DNA of 37,306 nt from the NCBI GenBank assembly GCA_020426625.1, contig JAGQPR010000016.1, forward strand, positions 1-37,306, written 5' to 3'. The notes beneath the pieces were generated by a model. It ran no database searches, was not told the origin of the DNA, and saw only the letters and a list, made by a program, of their open reading frames with translations. Shown here one piece after another: positions 10,401 to 17,845 of this stretch. This DNA is from Planctomycetales bacterium. GTDB lineage: Bacteria; Planctomycetota; Planctomycetia; Pirellulales; Pirellulaceae. How positions within the stretch are numbered: the first letter of the stretch is position 1; each line of letters starts with the position of its first letter. Both the position numbers and the translations under genes were made by a program.

Positions 10401-13400
10401 TGGTAAAGACACCATCGTTTGGCTTCGTCGAAGGCACTCGTGACAACTTTCCCGCAGGCACAAGCCGCGTTCCAAAGAGCGCTACGGCCTCTGTCAGATT
10501 CGTCTGTGGATCGGGGTTTGCCGATTGCTGCGCAACCTTCACGGTCAAAACGATCTCCGCGCGAGCAGCTTTTTGTAGAGTTCCCGAAGGCAGGCTCTCC
10601 CAATCGAACTTGGTTCGATCGAGGCCGGACATCGATGCATCACCCGCCGGGTTAATGGGGATATCCAGCAGCATGAGTGGCTGAGCTTTGGATTGACTGG
10701 AGTCCAACTTTTCCAGAACTAATGGCTTGCCAGGTTTCGTCCGAACCGTCAATGTTTGATCAGGCTGTTTCAACTTGACTACAAGTTCGATTTCGATCTC
10801 CGCGCGGTTGTTCGGAATTTTTCCAGAGGCATCTGCATCTGGGCCGTCCACAAATCCGATATGGGAAACCAGTCTCATCGGCCCAGCAAATTCGACCAAG
10901 CCGCCAAATTTGAAACTCGTTTGGTCGCGTGGACTCGTCGACCGCGCGGCCACGTTGGTGTACATCGGTGGCTTGCCAATTCCCAAATCCTTAATCGTCG
11001 GCTGTTGGTCATGGACACCAAATTGCATGGCGTGTTGCGATCCTTTGGCTCCACGCATTGCCCACGCGGTGGCCGACGGACTATGTGAACCATCCCGGAC
11101 GAAATACTCTTGTTGGGTTGTTCCACCAGTCGCGGTCAGTTCGACGGTTGGATTGGGCAAGGGGATAGGTGTCAATGTTCCATCGGGTTTGCCATCCAAA
11201 TAAGCGGTGGTCGGTGGGAAGAGGGGGAAAATGGGTCCATCGACGCCGGTGGCAATTGGCGTTCCATCGGCGGCAAGTGCCGTCACTCGCGGTTGAGCAA
11301 ACAGATGCAGCAGAGTTTCAGTAGTAACTGCAGTGCTCTTGCCGGACAGCTTCTTTTGTAGGTCCGTAGTGTCCAGCGTTAACCGCACCTGCCTATTACC
11401 AGCACTAGTGGAACCGGAGGCTTGCTCGACCTTGCTTCCCAGCACTGTCCCGAAATGAGTCGGTACAATTTCGTGAGGCGAGACGGCAAAAACTTCCACC
11501 AGGTAACGGTCGATTCGAGAAGTATCACCCGTCGCAGCCCAGGTAACTGTCGCTGGCCCACGATCGTGCAAGACACCTTGGCGGGAATCAAACCGAACAT
11601 TCTGGATCTCAGGCTGGCCAGCGGGTGGATTTCGGGTGATACCGTTTCCACCTTGCCCTGTCGTACCACCTTGCCCTGTCGCACTGCCTTGACCTGTCGT
11701 TCCACCTTGACCTGTCGTACCGGTGGACGGAACGTTGTTTGTGCCAGTCGGGGCGCCACTGTTGGTAGGTGGAGGCTTGTTTGTCGAAGGCTTGGAAGAC
11801 GAACTTGCCAATTGCCAGATTAGCGGTGAAAGTCCCGCCCAAGTAGGACGAGATCGACGGATGGGCGGAGTAATCGCGTTTGGGTTGGCCGAGAAGGGCA
11901 ACGGGCCGGTGTTAATCCCTGGCGGTGCGCTGAATGCCACCATCAACGCCCACGGCGGTACGGAGGCCACCGACGGCTCTGTTGGCTTCTCGGTGCCTGT
12001 CGCCTGCGAGTTTGTCAGATCCGGACTTGCACTTAGTACATCCCCCTGCCGCCAGGCGTACCGCTCGATGGGAGAAATTGCATTATGTACCAACGCACGT
12101 TTTTCGTCTCGATGCACCTGAGGAATCAGCCACAGCTGTTGAAGCAACGCGTTATCGGAACTGACCCGGCGACTGTCATAGATGGGAACGCCGTTGGCCT
12201 CAACAACCACCGCCGTGATCTTCGCGCGGTCCGGAGTCTGAACAAATGGTCTGTCCGATCCTAGCATTCCCAAACCAAGGACGCTCAGATCATCGCGAAA
12301 AAGAGGCGCTGCATTCAGGTCCTCCGCACGCAGCTGAAATTCCTGCCACTGGTTGGGCGCTACAAGTGGGTCTATGGGACTACTCAACAGGTACTTCTTG
12401 CCGTCGGCGTCAAAGTAGAGCGGGTTGGCGGACCCAGCATATTCCTCAGGACCGGATTGGAGCTTGATCGCTAGGGTGGTCAGCGGCGCTCCATGTTGGT
12501 AGTCCTTCATCTCGGGTTGGCTAAAAAACGGGTAAGTTCCCGACATGATTCCCGAAAGCTCATTGATCCGATCGGCCGACGACGTTGTGACATTGCTCTT
12601 TTCCACTGGACTGCCGTCGTCAAGACCGAGCGCTATCGCTGCACCGTGGTCCTCGAATTTGCGCGCTGCCTGCACATACTCAGGAAGAGCAACATCGAGC
12701 TGGGAGGCCAGCTTTCGAAGCTGGTCCTTGACGCTCAGGTTGATCTGCTTGTTTTCGGCGAACAACTGCCCATTAATCTCGATTCGATAGCCAGCGAGTG
12801 TCCAATCGGCTCCCTCGCGACTGGCGAAACCAATTCTAGAAATGTCCCGTGCCGACAGGTTCTTCAGCAACTGCGGTGTCCTCGCCAGTTCGTCAAACCC
12901 AGGGTCGCCTGGATCAGTGAGGAATTCGAACCATTGGCTGCCATTCGGCGGCAGTCCTGAAGCAGAATCTGACAGAGAAGATGTTTGGGGATATGCGGCA
13001 AAACCGATTTCATTCCCAGAGCCGCGGCTGGTTCTGAGTCGCAAGGGGAATCCAAGCCCCAGGTGTAAATCGATCGATTCCGATACCAGTTCGCCAGGGC
13101 CGGTCGTCAGCCAAACCTTGATGGATTTAATGGGCTCGTCATAACGAGAACCAACAAGAAGAAAATTCGACTTGTCCGATTCGGCTGGGAGACGAGTAAC
13201 GCCTGGTTTGCTTGGAGGTTCCGACGCTCTGGGATCAGACGAAGAAAGCTGGCTACCCGTTGCTCCCTGCGTTGGCACGGAGGGAGTCTCTTCCGAAGGA
13301 GAATTGTTCGTTGCCATTTGAGGTGGCGTTTGAGGCGGCGTTTGAGGCGCAGATTCCTGACTGTTGGCTGGTGCTGGCACACTCGGTGGCAGCATCTGCA

Positions 13401-13719
13401 TTCCCACCCAACTCGCGATGGCCACAGTGGCGAGGAATGCTAACACGATAGCTGGCTTACCACCGAGAGCTAGCTTCTTGTTTGCCGCTCCTCTCTCATT
13501 CAAGGCTACCTTCTCACCAGAGGCTTCTTCTGGCGAATCAGTCTGTTCAACAAAGTCGTTCTCTGTGTCTGTTGCACCGGTAAGTTGATTTACCGTCGAT
13601 CGGCAAGATGAGCAGGCTGCCACATGCAATGCGAGGCGGTGCATATCCTCGGGCGCGGCCTGACCATTGACAAAACTGGCAAGTTTTTCTCGTCCTGGAC
13701 ATTGATTATCGCTTGCCAT
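7165..13719 (-). CDS. Giant anti-sigma-like zinc-finger membrane protein with lipase-like, calcineurin-like phosphoesterase and cytolysin-D4-like domains
   Basis: 2184 aa. The second of two adjacent ATGs is chosen because GGAG sits 6 nt before it. Residues 1-40 form a zf-HC2/ZAS-type finger (C7, H32, C36, C39). A KK-flanked helix at about 88-110 suggests an N-in, single-pass protein with everything else outside. About residues 130-1090 parallel the neighbouring 1198-aa protein and contain Thr/Gly/Gln repeats in a linker. Next comes an alpha/beta-hydrolase region with an HGTGG loop (H1110), a GWSRG elbow (S1283), LLDPVPG (D1344) and FPGIH (H1423), the triad order of DUF2235/Tle1 lipases. A metallophosphoesterase follows with DPQ (D1736), GD...G, GNHD (H1819) and GHYH (H1988, H1990). 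The last ~105 residues resemble domain 4 of cholesterol-dependent cytolysins. Substrates are unknown. Function as anti-sigma factor, enzyme or both is inference. Confidence 0.85.
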   Translation of the reverse strand: MASDNQCPGREKLASFVNGQAAPEDMHRLALHVAACSSCRSTVNQLTGATDTENDFVEQTDSPEEASGEKVALNERGAANKKLALGGKPAIVLAFLATVAIASWVGMQMLPPSVPAPANSQESAPQTPPQTPPQMATNNSPSEETPSVPTQGATGSQLSSSDPRASEPPSKPGVTRLPAESDKSNFLLVGSRYDEPIKSIKVWLTTGPGELVSESIDLHLGLGFPLRLRTSRGSGNEIGFAAYPQTSSLSDSASGLPPNGSQWFEFLTDPGDPGFDELARTPQLLKNLSARDISRIGFASREGADWTLAGYRIEINGQLFAENKQINLSVKDQLRKLASQLDVALPEYVQAARKFEDHGAAIALGLDDGSPVEKSNVTTSSADRINELSGIMSGTYPFFSQPEMKDYQHGAPLTTLAIKLQSGPEEYAGSANPLYFDADGKKYLLSSPIDPLVAPNQWQEFQLRAEDLNAAPLFRDDLSVLGLGMLGSDRPFVQTPDRAKITAVVVEANGVPIYDSRRVSSDNALLQQLWLIPQVHRDEKRALVHNAISPIERYAWRQGDVLSASPDLTNSQATGTEKPTEPSVASVPPWALMVAFSAPPGINTGPLPFSANPNAITPPIRRSRPTWAGLSPLIWQLASSSSKPSTNKPPPTNSGAPTGTNNVPSTGTTGQGGTTGQGSATGQGGTTGQGGNGITRNPPAGQPEIQNVRFDSRQGVLHDRGPATVTWAATGDTSRIDRYLVEVFAVSPHEIVPTHFGTVLGSKVEQASGSTSAGNRQVRLTLDTTDLQKKLSGKSTAVTTETLLHLFAQPRVTALAADGTPIATGVDGPIFPLFPPTTAYLDGKPDGTLTPIPLPNPTVELTATGGTTQQEYFVRDGSHSPSATAWAMRGAKGSQHAMQFGVHDQQPTIKDLGIGKPPMYTNVAARSTSPRDQTSFKFGGLVEFAGPMRLVSHIGFVDGPDADASGKIPNNRAEIEIELVVKLKQPDQTLTVRTKPGKPLVLEKLDSSQSKAQPLMLLDIPINPAGDASMSGLDRTKFDWESLPSGTLQKAARAEIVLTVKVAQQSANPDPQTNLTEAVALFGTRLVPAGKLSRVPSTKPNDGVFTIFAHGTGGHRNGRDKELITELSAAYWGRSESSDDPNAYYKKEYQNSFLILDGVGTSDMLDLSGKEIGLATDAVPEHPMPGDFEPLTIDKKLKPKPTSLSSTDSRFRVSDMKLASMANLPAALGNLPQLPGSLPGPQMHRGTMHGDGWDDNVAHALFVLKQLKEKGKFPKTINMTGWSRGAVTCIKLANAINDYFVAGKPFEIAQEYAQGAASPKRTLLQPPGQLVSPADLEINLFLLDPVPGRFGIDGENWGSKRSEERFPPQELDYQQLPPIVRDCVVTLANDEQRRGFAPLDADNIKVLDPTATRLVFLPFPGIHRTQLRIEPRDPPGDEQADIALRSELTAVPELVWDLARRFFNVNDTVMQKELLDRSPFGGNPLTAQEVVERFANIWQRKEGYHAARNGGAKQWAQGFLGPRKYTGYPTHWSSNTTSLLTALKSFSLVPNNMSLPDLLKNGLSLEDLQKMLSTREVHQREDLFTAELGQYVIAPGFFINEYHRACFELAYPQLYRFLTSDTPSAMSGPIAGELDSVSGGSELWKQLQSIGISKQGTRYVTTSNFRSGELLGAPLREKRQPLPTSFTGLIERMDLLPKVAPRKSSSLASQIRNSIMSGSGSNPASLSKFKMIFASDPQYPWTPAQDNGGQLPSDGLEQSEKLNVDHVKSMNALAAQYSDLKGVIINGDLTADGKGWQLDKFTEIYKDLNLPMYLGLGNHDYANYVDKHYRNESATGMVSYLYGSVKLMKYDLSQPGSEGKFIGVDVRTKQYYEFPTWNLDIEGSLAYSWELGNVHFIQLNNYPIYQRSWWGFQSWGMIGSGIQIESALSWLRNDLATARNAGKIIVLNFHDSDQHWADNWTDPNAILLAKQFGTILETYGVSAVFVGHYHSLSGLNNPGDLYSSSANLLLTRAEMYKDVPVYYCGSASQSKYLLVDFDTTNGKGTVYTVSSLAGATTGHNQNGNQFDLDATVPSPPLTVPQLDGFITFFNQGGYVARFELSYEIPANVSLDLPAGGTVNKSVKLLLGNKETFEIPGTATKIKARAVWVAVWGDTEIFNETLNSPPNKTYKTYGGIGTETWKVED
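11648..11719. repeat. 18-bp in-gene tandem repeat (Gly-Gln/Thr linker)
   Basis: Four 18-bp units run head to tail, for example CCACCTTGCCCTGTCGTA at 11648-11665. The next three start at 11666, 11684 and 11702 with 1-4 changes each. On the coding (minus) strand they give repeats of GTTGQG type in a flexible linker of the 2184-aa protein. The unit length keeps the reading frame. Confidence 0.85.
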
Positions 13720-13841
13720 CATGAGCTCCGAAGAGGCGTAAGACCTAAGAGAAGTGTTTTAGCTGTAATGCTCTGTATCGATTGACGGCAGCGCAAATGA
13801 AACCGACAGGCCCGAGGGTAGAATGACTTAGATTCAGCCAA

Positions 13842-16800
13842 TCACTCGGGAACCAGACGCATTCCGAAGACCCCTATGGCGTCGTTTCGCGACAGTCCTC
13901 GCGCATCAATCATCAGCGTTACACTGACTAACACCGGCGACACTTTGCGCATCTTGTAAGGTACGCTGGTATCGATCTCCAATTTGGGAACCGCTTTTTG
14001 GATCGAATTCGCGTATGTGGAGGCATTCGCCGTGACCTGAATGGGAACGTCGATCAGTCCCAGAGGTGCCATCGCGCCAGAGGAATCATGCTTCGCAATA
14101 GGTGCTTCGGCAGGAGTGACAAGCCGCAACATGTCCTGTGGATCTGTCTGGTTTTGTGGTGGACTGGCAGGATCGGCATGCCTGACCAAAACACGCATGT
14201 TGAATGCGACGTTCTTGACGGGTTCTTTCGGGGAACCATTAATGACTCCCACAAGTCCGCAGAGTCGCATGTCTTGCTGGAATTGAATTGGATAGGCATC
14301 AAAGCGGAGTGTGACATAATTCTGACCTGAACGGACGCCGACATTAGTTGGGTAGCCCGCCAATAGCAATCCGGAATCAGTATCCTGACTATCTCTTAGC
14401 CGCCATGCGCCCTGCATGGGGACCTTAGTCGCGGCAGATGAAACCGTGTTGGATGAAGTCACCGCTGCGAACGGAAGCCATTGATTCGCCTTGTCACCCC
14501 AGTGCCCGTAACCATCTCCGCCGAGTTGGAATCCGGGGATTTTGGAGTCGGGATTCTCAAGGGTGATCCAGCCCTTGGGGTCAATAGTCGGCGCCGGCCC
14601 TAGCTGTAAATCCAAGTTCAGCTTGGACCAACCCGCGGGATGCAGGACTGCTAACGGGCCGGTGGGGGAAGGTCCACTGCTGAGCAGTTTTCCCCGCGCA
14701 TCCCAGGCAAGCACTTCAGGCTCGACAAAGATATGCCGCAATTCTTCGGTAGAAAGACCAAGCTTCTTGGCATCCAACTTGATCTCTGGCAAAGTCGCGC
14801 TTTCCGTCTTGGCGATTCGCGCGATCTTGTGCGACACGAGGAAGGTGCGCTTTGCAAGTGATTTGTGTGGCAGGACGGCGTTCAGTCGAACTTCGTACTG
14901 AGCGACGTTGGTGGCATTCTGTTCTCTCCAACGAACGACAACGGCCTTCCCCACCTCAAGCTGATCCGCATGCTCGACAGCGACGTCGGAGATTTGCAAC
15001 AGAGAAGGAGGCGATGTAACGGGAACTCGCGTACCACCGCCTGGATTTGAGCCGCCTGGATTTGAGCCGCCTGGATTTGAGCCGCCTGGATTTGAGCCGC
15101 CTGGATTTGGCCACATCGGGTTTCTTCCAGTGCCCGAAATCCCAATGCCAGGAATTCCGGTGCCAGGAATTCCGGTGCCAGGAATTCCGGTGCCAGGTAT
15201 CCGCGTTCCAGCGGTTCCCAACCCTGGAGCGCTTCCGAAGTTTGGCCGCCTTGAGTTGGCTCCATTTGCACGCAGTAACATACCGAGCAGCAACTGCATC
15301 AGTGGTCGGCGCGCGGTGCTGGCGAAGGAGGGAGCCTTTGCCCTGCCTGGAACTTGGGAAGAGATTATTGAGGTTCGGACCGGGAAATTCCGCAGTTGAG
15401 TCAGCCTCTCTGCATTGCGGAGACCTTCATCGTCAGACGCCAGAATCGCAGGATTGGAAACTGCTGAGGGGCTAACGCTATTCATCGTTGAGTTGTCCAG
15501 CTTGCGTGAGTTGGCTACGGGCCAAACGCTTACAGGATCAATTGGCAAGGCAACATTCGGTTCGATATTCTCCGGTTCATAACTCCCTGAACTGTCTGGC
15601 AGCGTAGAAGACCCCGGCGACAAGGTACTCTGAAGTTCAGCGGGCTGACCAAACTTCCAAGAGGAACGCAGATTCGCTTGAGGCTGAGCAGCGACGACCT
15701 TTCCTATGTCATCACGATGCGCCGGAGGAATGAAGCTAATAAAATGTAAAGCATTACGATCAACCTCCTGCAACTCGCTATCGAATACAGGCCCGGCCGC
15801 AGTAGAGACCACCACCCGATCCAATTTCGCCTTGTCCGGAGCTTTCGCGAATCGATGATCGCCAGCGACCATACCGATGCCAATCGACGCCAGGTCTTGA
15901 TTGGAGATCGGGTCCTGCCGAAGCTCAAGCGAGGATAAGACGTAACTCTGCCTGGCTGGTCCATCCTTGAGCGGGGAGATGGGAGAGGACAGCAAGTATT
16001 TCTTCGACCCAGCCACCAAGTAAAATGGATTCGCAGTCCCAGAGCCTTGCTCGCTTGAGGTGATGAGTGTCACTTCGACTGGGTCCTGGATCCAGTCATG
16101 CGCCATTCGCTCCGAAAACGCGTTGTCAATTTCCTCGAACCAAGGCAGCTTGCCGAGTAACCGGCCTGTTGCGGACTCGAGTGGTTCGTCGATCATGGAA
16201 AGCTGTTGTTTGGCTTGTTCCCAGTCTTCTCGGTCTTGGTCGCTCAGGTACCCCGCCTCGTCAAGTACCTCATACTCTTGAATGCTCTTGGTGAGAGCTT
16301 CGCGTTGTGCGGCGAGCTCATCGACAAGTTCGGCATCTTCATCCAGCACTTGCCGCGGACCGAGGTTAACCAAATCGTTCTTGGCGAACAATGCGCCATT
16401 GATTTCGATCTTGTAGCCTTTTAACTGCCAACGGCTTTCCCCGCGCGAGGCAATTCCCAAGCGAGTGATGTCGCCCACCTTGGTCCCACTTAAGAGCGCT
16501 GGCGTTTTCCCTAGAGGATCTCGAGCACTGGGACGTCCACCACTTGAGAACTCGAACCAGGCTGACTCTCCGGATGCAATCCATCGTTCGTCTGATTTGA
16601 GGGAGCTTTGCTGCGAGATCGCCGCAAAGCCTTCTTCGCTGGATTCGCCTAGGGGATGCAGTCGCAAGGGGTAGCCCAAGCCCAGATGCAGGTCTACCGG
16701 CTCGGAAAGCATCTCCCCATCGCTACCTAGCTCGATTGTTACCCGTAGAGTTTGGATTAGTTCTGTCGGCTTTATCTCTCCGAACGCGAAGCCCGCATTG

Positions 16801-17438
16801 GGCATCGTGCTAGTTGCAGTGCTCGAATTGGCAACCTCGGGCGAGCTCGGGTTCGATGGTGTGCCGCCCGACGGCGGTCGCAAGTAGGCGAAATAACCGA
16901 TGCTGACTCCGACCACAACGAGTCCAAGAGTCGCAGCACTTGCGGCAGCTAGAGCGAATGGCCAAAACTTTCGCTTGTTCGTGGACTCTCCTGGCGGTGC
17001 GCCGCGCGGAGTAGCAGCCCCCTTACTCTGACTAGGCTGAGTTCTCGTTGCTCTTGCCTGCTGAGCTGGAGTGGGGCGTTTGGTCTGCGGGGATGGCACC
17101 GGTGAAGAGGGCTTTTCGGGATGCACCTGCACTGCTTTGACCAGGGGCCGACCGTCCGGTCGGGGCTCATTCTGAATTTTAGGCTGGAGAGGCCGCTCCG
17201 AGGCGCGCGGTTCGAGTTTTTCCGCAGGGGGCTGAGTCTTTGGAGCCGCCTGTGCAGATTGCGCATGCGGCACCTGAGGATTTGTCTGTAGCTCCACGGC
17301 GCGCAGGGTGCGAAAAGCCGCTTGACACTCAGGGCATCCCCTTACATGCGAAAGCAAGATTTCGCAGGCATCAGGCGCCAGCGTCCCCTTGGCTAGCATT
17401 GCCAAGTGCTTTAGTGAAGGACAATTGTGGGTAGTCAT
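13842..17438 (-). CDS. Anti-sigma-like zinc-finger single-pass membrane protein, paralogue of the N-terminal half of the neighbouring giant
   Basis: 1198 aa. An AGGAG lies 11 nt before the ATG at 17438, a long spacing. Residues 1-40 carry a zf-HC2/ZAS-type finger (C6, H31, C35, C38). A Pro/Gln/Ala-rich charged linker follows to about 158, ending KRK before a membrane helix (about 160-188), which predicts N-in topology. Outside are two related beta-rich modules (the LGLGYPLRL and YLLSSPISPL landmarks), an Asp/Glu/Gln-rich helical insert, Ile-Pro-Gly-Thr and Asn-Pro-Gly-Gly-Ser repeats, and a C-terminal domain ending FGMRLVPE. The same order appears in the downstream paralogue, where the equivalent point reads FGTRLVPAG. 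It is divergent from the ECF sigma gene. A regulatory role on that sigma factor is inferred from the finger, topology and position. No enzymatic motif was seen. Confidence 0.85.
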   Translation of the reverse strand: MTTHNCPSLKHLAMLAKGTLAPDACEILLSHVRGCPECQAAFRTLRAVELQTNPQVPHAQSAQAAPKTQPPAEKLEPRASERPLQPKIQNEPRPDGRPLVKAVQVHPEKPSSPVPSPQTKRPTPAQQARATRTQPSQSKGAATPRGAPPGESTNKRKFWPFALAAASAATLGLVVVGVSIGYFAYLRPPSGGTPSNPSSPEVANSSTATSTMPNAGFAFGEIKPTELIQTLRVTIELGSDGEMLSEPVDLHLGLGYPLRLHPLGESSEEGFAAISQQSSLKSDERWIASGESAWFEFSSGGRPSARDPLGKTPALLSGTKVGDITRLGIASRGESRWQLKGYKIEINGALFAKNDLVNLGPRQVLDEDAELVDELAAQREALTKSIQEYEVLDEAGYLSDQDREDWEQAKQQLSMIDEPLESATGRLLGKLPWFEEIDNAFSERMAHDWIQDPVEVTLITSSEQGSGTANPFYLVAGSKKYLLSSPISPLKDGPARQSYVLSSLELRQDPISNQDLASIGIGMVAGDHRFAKAPDKAKLDRVVVSTAAGPVFDSELQEVDRNALHFISFIPPAHRDDIGKVVAAQPQANLRSSWKFGQPAELQSTLSPGSSTLPDSSGSYEPENIEPNVALPIDPVSVWPVANSRKLDNSTMNSVSPSAVSNPAILASDDEGLRNAERLTQLRNFPVRTSIISSQVPGRAKAPSFASTARRPLMQLLLGMLLRANGANSRRPNFGSAPGLGTAGTRIPGTGIPGTGIPGTGIPGIGISGTGRNPMWPNPGGSNPGGSNPGGSNPGGSNPGGGTRVPVTSPPSLLQISDVAVEHADQLEVGKAVVVRWREQNATNVAQYEVRLNAVLPHKSLAKRTFLVSHKIARIAKTESATLPEIKLDAKKLGLSTEELRHIFVEPEVLAWDARGKLLSSGPSPTGPLAVLHPAGWSKLNLDLQLGPAPTIDPKGWITLENPDSKIPGFQLGGDGYGHWGDKANQWLPFAAVTSSNTVSSAATKVPMQGAWRLRDSQDTDSGLLLAGYPTNVGVRSGQNYVTLRFDAYPIQFQQDMRLCGLVGVINGSPKEPVKNVAFNMRVLVRHADPASPPQNQTDPQDMLRLVTPAEAPIAKHDSSGAMAPLGLIDVPIQVTANASTYANSIQKAVPKLEIDTSVPYKMRKVSPVLVSVTLMIDARGLSRNDAIGVFGMRLVPE
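15037..15111. repeat. 15-bp in-gene tandem repeat (NPGGS)
   Basis: Five head-to-tail 15-bp units CCGCCTGGATTTGAG start at 15037, 15052, 15067, 15082 and 15097. The first four are identical and the last differs at its final bases. On the minus strand they encode Ser-Asn-Pro-Gly-Gly repeats in a flexible linker. Near-perfect DNA identity suggests recent slippage expansion. Confidence 0.9.
15136..15210. repeat. 15-bp in-gene tandem repeat (IPGTG)
   Basis: Three identical 15-bp units GGAATTCCGGTGCCA start at 15151, 15166 and 15181. Imperfect units flank them at 15136 and 15196. They encode Gly-Ile-Pro-Gly-Thr repeats right next to the NPGGS array in the same linker. Confidence 0.9.
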
Positions 17439-17845
17439 ACGCAGTTTCGCTCCTGTGAATACTAAGGACTAACTGCAAAAATCTCTCAACTGTCGCACCC
17501 AATTCCGCAAAAAATCGTGAGACATTTGCTTTGACTCGACCACGGCCCAAGATTAGCCCAAAGACATTGAACGCCCTGATAATAGGAATTTTGGCGAATA
17601 GGGAATTTGGGGACACTTCTCGCTGATCGCCACCTATTCAACTTATTCTCCCTCGGGAGAGTCGCGCCCGTCGCTGGAGCGGCGACGACCCCATGGTGGC
17701 GGTTAGCGAGAAGTGTCACTTTGGGCAAGTTCTACACTGAAATCTCCGCTTTCCGCGTGAAAATCTGGTATTCTGCACGGCTGCGATACGTGGGCACGCA
17801 GCGGAGTGCGACTGGGTTTATTGGCTTCGCAGTTATCAAGAAAGC
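17439..17845. promoter_or_regulatory. Divergent intergenic region between anti-sigma-like and ECF/kinase genes
   Basis: This 407-bp gap must hold the promoters for both the minus-strand giants and the plus-strand sigma/kinase pair. Its centre is the inverted-repeat element at 17612-17717. A TATTCT at about 17769-17774 could be a -10 for the sigma gene, but I see no well-spaced -35. No open frame here looks like a gene. Autoregulation by the sigma factor is plausible for the family but not shown by the sequence. Confidence 0.4.
17612..17717. repeat. 106-bp element with 23-bp terminal inverted repeats
   Basis: The arms at 17612-17634 and 17695-17717 are inverted copies matching at 21 of 23 positions. 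Inside are two smaller palindromes, TCTCCCTCGGGAGA (17647-17660) and GTCGCTGGAGCGGCGAC (17670-17686). It encodes no protein. A related, degenerate copy begins at 32281. This fits a REP/MITE-like non-autonomous element. It could also act as an RNA cruciform in the leader of either divergent transcript. Confidence 0.75.

Noticed and set aside
15037..15210. Possible CRISPR-like array
   Set aside because: The units are 15 bp, directly adjacent with no spacers, and in frame with the protein linker; they are tandem coding repeats.
15047..15475. Plus-strand frame giving Ser-Arg-Leu-Asp-Leu repeats
   Set aside because: It is the antisense reading of the 15-bp repeats inside the 1198-aa gene and lacks start context.
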